Both the position numbers and the translations under genes were made by a program. Shown one piece after another: positions 32,902 through 41,149 of a stretch of DNA of 64,000 nucleotides (position 1 is its first letter; each line of letters opens with the position of its first letter). The notes under the pieces were generated by a model that was not told the origin of the DNA, did not search any database, and saw only the letters and a list, made by a program, of their open reading frames with translations. Origin of the DNA: Ferribacterium limneticum (GTDB taxonomy: Bacteria > Pseudomonadota > Gammaproteobacteria > Burkholderiales > Rhodocyclaceae); the NCBI RefSeq assembly GCF_020510625.1, contig NZ_CP075191.1:2642001-2706000 (forward strand). The letters are read 5' to 3'.

Positions 32902-35301
32902 TCAATTCCTAAGCGGCTTGCCGGTTTCCAGCATGTGCTTGATCCGGGCCTGGGTTTCGGGGGTCTTCAGCAGTTCGACGAACAGCCGGCGCTCGACGGT
33001 GAGCAACCATTCCTCATCGACCAGGCTGCCGGTTTCGATCTCGCCACCGCACAGAGCGGTGGCAGCGGCCTTGGCCACACGGTAGTCGTGGGCAGAAATC
33101 ATGCCGCCTTCCTTCATATTGACCAGCATCATCTCCAGCGTTGCGATGCCGTTCTTGCCGGCGACCGGAATGCCGCGCGCCATCGGTGGCGGCGCGTAGC
33201 CGGCTTCGGCCATGGCGCGAGCTTCCTTGATCGCGACGAACAGCAGTTCATTGGCGTTGAACAGGATGGTGTCCGACGGCCTGGCGAAGCCAATGTCGAT
33301 GACTTCGACCGCACTCTTCGCCACCTTGGCCATGGCAATGGTCTGGAACACCGGCTGCAGGAAGTTGAACACTTCGCCCGGCGTGGCCGACTGGGCGGCC
33401 CACTCGGCGGCGCGCACGGCGAATTCCTTGCAGCCGCCGCCAGCCGGAATCAGGCCGACACCGGCTTCAACCAGGCCGACATAGCTTTCCAGCGCCATGA
33501 CGCGCTTGCCAGCGTGCATGACAAATTCGCAACCACCGCCCAGCGCCATGCCCTGCACGGCAGCAACGACCGGCACCTGCGCATATTTCAGGGTTTGCGA
33601 AGCACGCTGGAACTTCTCGACGGTCGCTTCGAGGATATCGAACTGACCGGCGGTGCAGGCTTCACCCACTTGCTGCAGGTTGGCGCCTACAGCAAACGGT
33701 GCTTCGTGCCAGACGACGACGCCATCCAGCGTCGCTTCGGCCTGACGCACGGCAGCGATCACGCCATCGAGTACCTCGTTGCCGATAGTGTGCATTTTGG
33801 ACTTGATGGACAGGATGCCGATGCCAGCATCAAGCGCCGGCAATTTCCACAGGCGAACGCCGTCATTCTCGTACAGGGTTTCGCCGGACTTTTCGGGGGT
33901 AGCACCACCCTCGCCCAGAACACGCTCAGGGAAAAGCTGGCGCTGATAGATCGGTAGCGCGGAACGTGGCGCATAGGATTTGTCGCGCGCCGACCACGAA
34001 CCATCCGGCGTATGCACACCAGTGCGACCAGCTTCCAGCACCCAGGCCGGTAGCGGAACATCGCTCATGGTTTTGCCAGCGGCAATATCGGCCGAAATGC
34101 TCTGGGCAATATCGGCCCAGCCTGCTGCCTGCCAGGTTTCGAACGGCCCCTGCGCCCAGCCGAAGCCCCAGCGCATGGCGAAATCGACATCGCGGGCGTT
34201 GTCGGCCACGTTTTCCAACTGCACGGCGCAGTAATGGAAGACATCACGGAAGATGGACCACAGGAACTGCGCCTGCGGATGCGCCGAGGCGCGCAAGGCG
34301 GCAAATTTCTCGGCGGGATTCTTGATCTTCAGGATGGCGGCGACCTCGTCGGCCACCTCACCGGCGGAAGCACGGTAATCCTGCTTGGCCAGGTCGAGCA
34401 CCTGGATTTCCTTGCCCTGCTTGCGGAAGATGCCACAACGGGTCTTCTGGCCAAGCGCGCCTTGGGCAATCAGTGCCTGCAACCAGGCCGGATTCGTAAA
34501 GTACTGATGCCACGGATCGCCGGGTAGCGTGTCCTGCATGGTCTTGACGACGTGGGCCAGCGTATCGAGGCCAACCACGTCGGCGGTGCGATAGGTGGCG
34601 CTCTTCGGGCGGCCGATCTTCGGGCCGGTCAGCGCATCGACTTCATCGAAACCAAGGCCAAAGGCCTGGGTGTGGTGCATGACGGCGAGAATCGAAAAGA
34701 CACCGATCCGGTTGGCAACGAAGTTCGGGGTATCCAGCGCCCGAATGACGCCCTTGCCCAAGCGCGAAGTCAGCCAGGTTTCCAGCGCATCGAGCGTGCT
34801 GCCGTCGGTCGTCTTGGTCGAGATGATCTCGACCAGATGCATGTAGCGCGGCGGATTGAAAAAGTGGATGCCGCAGAAACGCGGGCGAATATTGGCCGGC
34901 AAGCCTTCGGCCAGAAGGTTCATTGACAGGCCGGAAGTATTCGAAGCAACAATGGCGTTTGGTGCGATGTGCGGCGCGATCTTGGCGTAAAGATCGTTCT
35001 TCCAGTCCATGCGTTCGGCGATAGCTTCGATGATCAGATCGCACTCGGCGAGCAGCGGCAGATGCTCGTCGTAATTGGCAGCATCAATGAACTTCAGCTT
35101 GCCCTTGCTGGCCAGCGGCGCCGGGTCCAGCTTCTTGAGGCCATCAAGGGCCTTCTTCACGATGCCGTTCTTGTCTCCTTCTTTGGCCGGCAGGTCAAAC
35201 AGAACGACCGGCACATTGGCATTGGCGAGGTGCGCCGCAATCTGCGCTCCCATCACCCCGGCGCCCAGCACGGCGGCTTTCTTCACGATCAGCTTGTTCA
35301 A
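32902..35301 (-). CDS. 3-hydroxyacyl-CoA dehydrogenase/enoyl-CoA hydratase, FadN-type order
   Basis: This 799-residue bifunctional beta-oxidation enzyme places the dehydrogenase first. The NAD-binding motif GAGVMGAQIAAHLAN is at about residues 10-24, the catalytic region HFFNPPRYMHLVEII near 145, and the C-terminal dehydrogenase parts follow. The hydratase/crotonase domain (about 480-700) has the oxyanion-hole segments APFAVGANLQQ and GMALGGGCEFVMH. This order is the reverse of FadB/FadJ and matches FadN-type proteins. The TTG start at 35299-35301 is supported by AGGAGAA six bases upstream. It is the first gene of the operon, 38 bp from a PsrA-like operator. Confidence 0.93.
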   Translation of the reverse strand: MNKLIVKKAAVLGAGVMGAQIAAHLANANVPVVLFDLPAKEGDKNGIVKKALDGLKKLDPAPLASKGKLKFIDAANYDEHLPLLAECDLIIEAIAERMDWKNDLYAKIAPHIAPNAIVASNTSGLSMNLLAEGLPANIRPRFCGIHFFNPPRYMHLVEIISTKTTDGSTLDALETWLTSRLGKGVIRALDTPNFVANRIGVFSILAVMHHTQAFGLGFDEVDALTGPKIGRPKSATYRTADVVGLDTLAHVVKTMQDTLPGDPWHQYFTNPAWLQALIAQGALGQKTRCGIFRKQGKEIQVLDLAKQDYRASAGEVADEVAAILKIKNPAEKFAALRASAHPQAQFLWSIFRDVFHYCAVQLENVADNARDVDFAMRWGFGWAQGPFETWQAAGWADIAQSISADIAAGKTMSDVPLPAWVLEAGRTGVHTPDGSWSARDKSYAPRSALPIYQRQLFPERVLGEGGATPEKSGETLYENDGVRLWKLPALDAGIGILSIKSKMHTIGNEVLDGVIAAVRQAEATLDGVVVWHEAPFAVGANLQQVGEACTAGQFDILEATVEKFQRASQTLKYAQVPVVAAVQGMALGGGCEFVMHAGKRVMALESYVGLVEAGVGLIPAGGGCKEFAVRAAEWAAQSATPGEVFNFLQPVFQTIAMAKVAKSAVEVIDIGFARPSDTILFNANELLFVAIKEARAMAEAGYAPPPMARGIPVAGKNGIATLEMMLVNMKEGGMISAHDYRVAKAAATALCGGEIETGSLVDEEWLLTVERRLFVELLKTPETQARIKHMLETGKPLRN

Positions 35302-35339
35302 GCGGTTCTCCTTTAGGTCTCTTTTTGCGGCTTCGTTAA

Positions 35340-35359
35340 AATAAAACGAACGTTTGAAT
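35340..35359. promoter_or_regulatory. PsrA-like operator upstream of the fadN-type operon
   Basis: AATAAAACG-AA-CGTTTGAAT is a palindrome with 7 of 9 arm positions matching. It fits the reported PsrA pattern of CAAAC/GAAAC half-sites with GTTTG/GTTTC. It shares its core with the palindrome in front of the local TetR gene at 44242. Confidence 0.65.
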
Positions 35360-35403
35360 TATAGACAAGCATTACCTATGGTCAACTTTTTTTCTCGAAA
35401 AAA

Positions 35404-35432
35404 TCAAAAAAAATCCCCGGGCTAGCCGGGGA
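35404..35432 (-). terminator. Intrinsic terminator of fadL
   Basis: On the minus strand ATCCCCGGC and GCCCGGGGAT form a stem followed by a run of T. It lies 28 bp after the fadL stop. Confidence 0.88.
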
Positions 35433-35459
35433 TCAAATTCACGCAAGGTTCTTACTAAA

Positions 35460-36734
35460 TCAGAAGGCGTAGTTCAACTGGAGCGACAGATAATCGACCG
35501 AGGTTTCGAACTTGCCGCGAACGGTCTGCACAACCGGCGTTTCAGCCGTACTGCCGTAAACATTACGTGCGGTACGGGCTTCCTTGACAAAAATGTGGGC
35601 ATAGCCAACATCAAGCGAGGCCTTCGGGGTGATCTTCCACTTCGCACCCAGCGCCAGCCAAGTACGATCCTGGTCGGGCACAGTCATCGTGCGCGAAGCA
35701 TCGTCAGGAACAGCCCCCTTATCGAAGGCGACGCCCATTCGCAGCATCCACTGATCGTTCAATTGGTAAGTGGCACCCAAACCGACGCGGTAGGTGTCCT
35801 TGAAGTTGTAGCGAAGCGGCGCCACAGCACGGCTGCCATCCGAATATACTGGTTCAAGTTTCTGCAGCTTGCTCCAGCCGGTCCAGGTAAAGTCGGCAAG
35901 GGCCGCCCACTTGTCGTTGAACTGATGACGGAGCGCCAAGGAGGCGGTATCCGGCATCGTCAAGTCAGCATAAATACTGCGGGTCGCTTGCCCGGTTTGA
36001 GTTTTGTCACCCTCAAGATCGAACTTGATCTTGGAACGATAGCTAAGGCCAACACGCGTATCCTTCGTGATCTGGTACATCGCGCCAAGGTTATATCCCC
36101 AGCCGGTCGCATCGCCCTTCAAAGTACCAGAGCCATCCGGCTGTGTAGGCCCGAGGGCACTTGGCACTGCCTGATTGAATTCAACATCGGCCTTGGCGAA
36201 ATTGATACCGAATGCCACCGACAGGGCATCATTCACTTTGTAGGCAACCGATGGGTTGACGTTAACGATCCGGATTTTGGTTCTCAAACCGGAATAACGG
36301 CCGGCAAAGTTCTTGTCGTATTCGGTCTCATCCGCAAAAGTCGGATTGACGGCCAAACCCAGACGCCACTGCGGTGCCACGGCATAGGAATAATAGAAGG
36401 CAGGAACTGCGTGCAGCCCACCACCATCACCACCATTACCCCCGACCGGATAGACGCCGGCCAACCTATTCGTCCCCTCGTCGGTAAAGCGGGTGCTACG
36501 GTCCAGCAGCGTCGTGGCGAAGCTGATGTTGTGGCCCTCGGACAAATAGGTCATACCAGCCGGGTTGTAATACAGGGTGCTGGTATCTTCCGCTGCAGCG
36601 GCCGCACCGGCATTCGCGATACCGACACCCGAGGCACTCTGCCCCGTCAACTGGAAGGCCGCGGCAAATGCGCTACCAGAAAAAGCAACTGCGATCAGCG
36701 CCGGAATCAGGCGCAGCGTAAGTTTTTTGTGCAT
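35460..36734 (-). CDS. fadL: FadL-like long-chain fatty-acid outer-membrane transporter
   Basis: This 424-residue outer-membrane protein has a signal peptide cut after AFA. The mature N-terminus AFQLTGQSASGVGIANAG and the DTSTLYYNPAGMTYL motif are the FadL signature of the plug region. A barrel of about 14 strands follows, ending in YAF. The ATG at 36734 is chosen because AGGAGA lies seven bases upstream; 23 further codons upstream are open but carry no signal peptide. It is a single gene with its own operator and terminator, importing fatty acids for the flanking operons. Confidence 0.92.
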   Translation of the reverse strand: MHKKLTLRLIPALIAVAFSGSAFAAAFQLTGQSASGVGIANAGAAAAAEDTSTLYYNPAGMTYLSEGHNISFATTLLDRSTRFTDEGTNRLAGVYPVGGNGGDGGGLHAVPAFYYSYAVAPQWRLGLAVNPTFADETEYDKNFAGRYSGLRTKIRIVNVNPSVAYKVNDALSVAFGINFAKADVEFNQAVPSALGPTQPDGSGTLKGDATGWGYNLGAMYQITKDTRVGLSYRSKIKFDLEGDKTQTGQATRSIYADLTMPDTASLALRHQFNDKWAALADFTWTGWSKLQKLEPVYSDGSRAVAPLRYNFKDTYRVGLGATYQLNDQWMLRMGVAFDKGAVPDDASRTMTVPDQDRTWLALGAKWKITPKASLDVGYAHIFVKEARTARNVYGSTAETPVVQTVRGKFETSVDYLSLQLNYAF

Positions 36735-36836
36735 TGATTTGTCTCCTGTTTTGTCTATGTTGGGAAAAATATCCCCGGTACTTCTGCTGCGATTAAATCC
36801 CAAACAAGCGTTTTAAATTACGTTTGAAATGCATAA

Positions 36837-36856
36837 AATCAAACGCTCGTTGGAAA
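36837..36856. promoter_or_regulatory. PsrA-like operator upstream of fadL
   Basis: AATCAAACG-CT-CGTTGGAAA keeps the AAACG-N2-CGTT core seen at 35340 and 44242. A separate half-site, CGTTTGAAAT, lies at 36821-36830. It is about 100 bp upstream of the fadL start. Confidence 0.55.
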
Positions 36857-36865
36857 TAAACAACA

Positions 36866-38782
36866 CTATTTTTTTGTATTCCTCGAATAGTTCAGCGGGC
36901 CACCGGTAAAAGGGGCAAAACCGGTGCCGAATATCACCCCGGCATCAGCCAGTTCCGTATCGGCAACAATCTTGTCGGCAACGAGGCGCTCAGTACGTTC
37001 GATCAGCGGCTTGACCAGACGCTCGGCCAGACCAGCCGGAACCGTCCCGGCAGAAGCTTTCGCCGCCTTGCCGGAAGACCAGTCGTAAAAGCCTCGGCCG
37101 CTCTTTTTGCCGAGTTGATTCTGTTCGACGCGGCGGAGCAGGCAATGCGGTGGTTCGGCGCCGTCAGCCAGTTGTTTGCCCGCTGCCATCGCGATATCAA
37201 GACCCACGGTATCGATCAGTTCAATCGGCCCCATCGGCATCCCGAAAGCAAGCATGGCTTCGTCGACAGTTTCCGGGGAGATTCCCGAATCGACCGCCCG
37301 CATCGCTTCCAGCATGTAGGGCGCCAGCACCGCATTGACCAGGAAGCCCGGCGCGCTCTTGACCGGCAACGGCAACTTGTCGATCTGCCGGACAAAGGCG
37401 CAGGCGGCCTGAACGGCAGCCGGGTCGGCCCCCTCGGCCTCAACCACCTCGACCAGCGGCATCATCGCCACCGGGTTGAAGTAATGAATGCCGACCAGTC
37501 GCTCCGGATGCTGCAAAACGGTACGCAAATCTTCCAGGCGCAGGCTGGAGGTATTGGTTGCCAGCACAGCTCCCGCCTTCAGCCTGGGTTCCAGCGACTT
37601 GAACAGGGCGTGCTTGGCTTCGACATTCTCGAAAATGGCTTCGATGACCACATCGGCGTGCGCCACGCCATCACCGTTGGGATCGGGAATCAGCCGGTCG
37701 AAGGCATCGCGGATTTTCAGCGGCTCACGCAGGCGTTTGGTGAACAAGGCATGCGCCCGCTTCAGCGCAGGTGAAATACGCTCCAGCGTTTGATCCTGCA
37801 GGGTCACGGTCATGCCGCGCAAGGCACACCAAGCAGCGATGTCCCCCCCCATCACACCGGCACCGATGACATGAACGCGTTTGGCCTTGAAATCTGACGC
37901 CTTGCCGAAACTTTTCAGGCATTCCTGCAAATGAAACACCCGCAGCAGGTTGCGCGCCGTCGGCGAGGAAATGATGCGATCAACCACCTCCGGCGCCGCC
38001 AGGGCATTCCCATCGTGCTTGGCCCACAGGTCGATGATCGCGTAGGGGGCCGGGTAATGTTCCCGGCGCGCCTTCTTCGCCACCTGCTTGCGGGCCCCGT
38101 TGGCGACCACAGATTTCAGAGGTCCATTCAACAGGCGCTGCATGAAAGGCAGCTGGCGGCGCGGCTGACCGGAAACCACCAACTGGCGGGCAGCCATTTC
38201 CATGACGCGCGGCGGCACACAATCGTCGGCCAGGCCCATTCTTTTGGCTCGCTTGGCATCCAGCGTCTTGCCGGTCAGCATCAGATCCAGTGCGGCAGCC
38301 GGGCCAACCCGCTGCGGCAGGCGCAACATGCCGCCCCAGCCGGGAAAGATGCCGAGCATGACTTCCGGCAGCCCCATTTTGGTACCCGATTCATCGACCG
38401 CCAGCAGGTAACGACAGGCCAGCACCAGTTCCAGTCCTCCGCCCAGGCAATGCCCACGGACCAAGGCCAGCGTCGGGTATTTGACCGCTGCCAGCCGGTT
38501 GAACAGATTCCAGCCGCGCTCGACCAGCGCCCTGCCCTTTTCCGGGGTATCGAGCTGGGAAAACTCCTCGATATCCGCCCCGGCGATGAAGCCGGCATCC
38601 TTGCCGGAACGGATGATCAGGCCTTTTGGCGGATGGGCGTCCAGTTGGTCGAGGATCGCCGAAAACTCGCGGAGCACGTCGCCAGAGAGGGAATTGGCCG
38701 ATTCGCCGGCCTTGTCGAGCGTGGCGGTGGCGATGCCTGCCGTATCGGTAACCAGCTTCCAGTGTTGCAGATTCATGTTCAT
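36866..38782 (-). CDS. fadJ: FadJ-like enoyl-CoA hydratase/3-hydroxyacyl-CoA dehydrogenase
   Basis: This 638-residue bifunctional enzyme has the hydratase domain first (about 1-190, with SGKDAGFIAGADIEEF and RGHCLGGGLELVLACRY). The dehydrogenase follows, with VIGAGVMGGDIAAWCALRG near 310, HYFNPVAMMPLVEVV, and the C-terminal domain GRGFYDW. The order matches FadB/FadJ. The ATG at 38782 is chosen because AGGAA lies eight bases upstream; it is 10 bp after the degV stop. It is the last gene of the tetR-fadE-fadI-degV-fadJ operon and is shorter than the 715 residues of E. coli FadJ. Confidence 0.92.
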   Translation of the reverse strand: MNMNLQHWKLVTDTAGIATATLDKAGESANSLSGDVLREFSAILDQLDAHPPKGLIIRSGKDAGFIAGADIEEFSQLDTPEKGRALVERGWNLFNRLAAVKYPTLALVRGHCLGGGLELVLACRYLLAVDESGTKMGLPEVMLGIFPGWGGMLRLPQRVGPAAALDLMLTGKTLDAKRAKRMGLADDCVPPRVMEMAARQLVVSGQPRRQLPFMQRLLNGPLKSVVANGARKQVAKKARREHYPAPYAIIDLWAKHDGNALAAPEVVDRIISSPTARNLLRVFHLQECLKSFGKASDFKAKRVHVIGAGVMGGDIAAWCALRGMTVTLQDQTLERISPALKRAHALFTKRLREPLKIRDAFDRLIPDPNGDGVAHADVVIEAIFENVEAKHALFKSLEPRLKAGAVLATNTSSLRLEDLRTVLQHPERLVGIHYFNPVAMMPLVEVVEAEGADPAAVQAACAFVRQIDKLPLPVKSAPGFLVNAVLAPYMLEAMRAVDSGISPETVDEAMLAFGMPMGPIELIDTVGLDIAMAAGKQLADGAEPPHCLLRRVEQNQLGKKSGRGFYDWSSGKAAKASAGTVPAGLAERLVKPLIERTERLVADKIVADTELADAGVIFGTGFAPFTGGPLNYSRNTKK

Positions 38783-38792
38783 TATCTTGTTC

Positions 38793-39740
38793 CTAGTGAG
38801 CCCGATGGCCCTTCGCGGCAAACGCGAGCGACAGGGCGCCCGGCCCGACATTGACGGCCGCCGTCTTGCTCATCGGCGAGACGAGAATTTCCACGCCATT
38901 GTCCTCGGCTGCCTTGGCCAGCCTGGCGTACCCCGGCAGCTTGACGACGGCCGATGGCTCGCCGCCATAGCTGATGCAGATGCTCGGTGAATCGAGACCA
39001 TCCGCGATGCGCCTGACCGCCTTGTCGAACAACTGCTCGACCCCGGCCTCGAAGCCGCGCACCTTGTCGACCGTGGTCGTTACATCGCGATGGCAATGCA
39101 GGATCGGCTTGACGTTCAGCCAGGAACCCAGCGTGTAGGAACCCCAACTCAGGCTGGTATCGCCCTTTTTCGACGCCCGCTTGTAGATATGAAACAGGTC
39201 GGCCGGCACCAGGTAGGTATGGGTTTCGTCGATCAGGTGCTTCAGGCGCAAGCCGATTTCGCTGGGCAGCCCGCCCAGACGAATCAGGCGCACCGCCTCG
39301 GCAACCGGCACGGCCTGCCCGGTAAACAGGTTGCGCGTCGACAGCACGGCCAGCCCGAAACGCTCTTCCATGCCGGCTTCCCGGCGGATCGCCTTATATT
39401 TTGTCAGGATGCCCCGCGATGCCTGCATCGCATGGTCGAAGATCGGGCTGCGGGTACTGGTGATGGTCAGGCAGAACACGTAGTCGTAATCCAGCACCAG
39501 GCGCTCGAGAAAAAGACTTTCAATCTGCGATGCCGAATACGGGATCGACTCGGCAAAATCATCATCGCCTTTCCGGTCGAGATGACGGGTGTAGAAGGCT
39601 TGTGTCTCCTCCGGATGGCGCCGGTCTTCGATCAGGGCATCACCAATACGCAGGGTGATCGGCATGATCAAGACGCCGTGCTTGTCCAGAAACTCGCGCG
39701 GCAGATCGCACGCCGAGTCCACAACGAGTCCGATGCGCAT
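38793..39740 (-). CDS. DegV-family fatty-acid-binding protein
   Basis: This 315-residue cytoplasmic protein of the DegV fold starts MRIGLVVDSACDLPREF. The family's fatty-acid carboxylate site is suggested by SIPYSASQIES and TITSTRSPIFDHA, and the C-terminal domain contains GPGALSLAF. DegV/FakB proteins bind a single fatty acid; in Firmicutes they present it to the kinase FakA. No FakA-like gene is present here. The gene lies between thiolase and fadJ in a beta-oxidation operon, so a fatty-acid-carrier role is reasonable but unproven. Confidence 0.88.
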   Translation of the reverse strand: MRIGLVVDSACDLPREFLDKHGVLIMPITLRIGDALIEDRRHPEETQAFYTRHLDRKGDDDFAESIPYSASQIESLFLERLVLDYDYVFCLTITSTRSPIFDHAMQASRGILTKYKAIRREAGMEERFGLAVLSTRNLFTGQAVPVAEAVRLIRLGGLPSEIGLRLKHLIDETHTYLVPADLFHIYKRASKKGDTSLSWGSYTLGSWLNVKPILHCHRDVTTTVDKVRGFEAGVEQLFDKAVRRIADGLDSPSICISYGGEPSAVVKLPGYARLAKAAEDNGVEILVSPMSKTAAVNVGPGALSLAFAAKGHRAH

Positions 39741-39741
39741 G

Positions 39742-41025
39742 TCAGTTCAGGCTCTCGACCAGCATCGCACCACCGAGACCGCCGCCGATGCAGATCGTCG
39801 CGATACCGCGCTTGGCCTGGTTCCGGCGCAGCACATGCAGCAAGTGCAGCACGATGCGCGCCCCGGAAGCGCCGACCGGATGACCGATAGAGACAGCACC
39901 GCCATCAACGTTCAGGCGATCCTCGGCAATGCTGCCGAAGGCGCCGCGCAGACCGAGTTGTTCGCGGCAATAGGCATCATCCTTCCAGGCGGCCTGACAG
40001 CCGAGCACTTGTGCAGCAAACGCTTCGTTCAACTCCCAGTAATCGACATCGGCCAGCGCCATGCCGTGGCGCTGCAGAATGGGCGTCGCGGCATGGACCG
40101 GACCGAGGCCCATTTGCTCGGGCTCAAGGCCTGACCACTGGCTATCGACAATCTTGCCCAGCGGCTTCAATCCCCATTTCTGCACAGCCTCTTCCGAAGC
40201 GAGAATCACCCAGGCGGCACCATCGGTGATCTGAGAGCTGTTGGCGGCGGTGATGTTGCCGTACTTCTTGTCGAAGAACGGCTTCAGCTTGGCCATGCCG
40301 GTCATGCTGGCATCGGCGCGCACACCGTCGTCCTCGGCATAGACATTGCCCTGGCCATCGACCACCGGCACGATCTCGCCGAGATGTCCGGCCTGACGTG
40401 CAGCCAGGGAACGCTGGTGACTGCGCACGGCAAATTCGTCCATCTGCTGGCGGTCGATGCCGAAGCGCCAGGCGAGATTCTCAGCCGTCTGGCCCATCAG
40501 CATACCGACCACCGGATCGGTCAGGCCCTTCATCAGGCCGATGACCGGTGTCAGCAGGGCCGCCGGACGCAGCTTCATAAAATGTTGAATCTTCTGACCC
40601 GCCGTGCGCAGGCTCATCATCCCGGCGAACCAACGAACCATCGCATCGGAATAGAGCAGCGGCGCCCGTGACAACGCATCGACACCACCGGCCAGCACCA
40701 GTTCTGAACGGCCGCCCTGGATATTGGCGATGGCCGAATCGATGGCCTGCATACCGGAGGCGCAATTGCGCATCACCGTCCAGCCCGGCACTTTCTTGCC
40801 GCAACCGAGACGCAGGGCAACCATGCGACCGATATTGGTTTCATCCGGTGACGGCGCAGCGCAACCGAGGATGACTTCATCGAGATCGCTCGGCTCGAAC
40901 GGCTGACGCAGCAGCAACGCCCGGCCAGCCTGGGTGGCCAGGTCGGACGCAGCGAAGACGCCCGGCCCTTTCTGGGCTTTCAGGAACGGCGAACGGGCGC
41001 CGTCGACCACGTAGATGGTTTTCAC
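39742..41025 (-). CDS. fadI: FadI-like acetyl-CoA C-acyltransferase
   Basis: This 427-residue thiolase of the longer FadI type has its nucleophile Cys in MRNCASGMQAI, the His in GGAVSIGHPVGASGA, and the second Cys in TICIGGGLGG. The GTG start at 41023-41025 (MKTIYVVDGARSPF) follows a GGAGG site by nine bases. An upstream frame of 71 codons remains open but crosses the palindromic repeat and is not coding. It stops one base from degV and lies downstream of fadE. With FadJ it would complete a second beta-oxidation set. Confidence 0.92.
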   Translation of the reverse strand: MKTIYVVDGARSPFLKAQKGPGVFAASDLATQAGRALLLRQPFEPSDLDEVILGCAAPSPDETNIGRMVALRLGCGKKVPGWTVMRNCASGMQAIDSAIANIQGGRSELVLAGGVDALSRAPLLYSDAMVRWFAGMMSLRTAGQKIQHFMKLRPAALLTPVIGLMKGLTDPVVGMLMGQTAENLAWRFGIDRQQMDEFAVRSHQRSLAARQAGHLGEIVPVVDGQGNVYAEDDGVRADASMTGMAKLKPFFDKKYGNITAANSSQITDGAAWVILASEEAVQKWGLKPLGKIVDSQWSGLEPEQMGLGPVHAATPILQRHGMALADVDYWELNEAFAAQVLGCQAAWKDDAYCREQLGLRGAFGSIAEDRLNVDGGAVSIGHPVGASGARIVLHLLHVLRRNQAKRGIATICIGGGLGGAMLVESLN

Positions 41026-41046
41026 TTTCCCCACCTCCGCAACTGC

Positions 41047-41123
41047 ACCGTCATTCCCGCGCAGGCGGGAATCCATGAGCGCAGTTCGAGTATTTCTGGA
41101 TTCCCGCTTTCGCGGGAATGACC
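41047..41123. repeat. Dispersed palindromic repeat, copy 3
   Basis: It begins CCGTCATTCCCGCGCAGGC and ends with the ATTCCCGCTTTCGCGGGAAT hairpin found in copy 1. The two hairpins are opposed, as in copies 1 and 2. It lies between fadE and fadI. Confidence 0.85.
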
Positions 41124-41149
41124 GGTCGCTAGCTGGGCCTGTTCCATGA

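Noticed and set aside
27775..41123. Repeats considered as a CRISPR array
   Set aside because: There are only three copies, kilobases apart, without regular spacers or cas genes.
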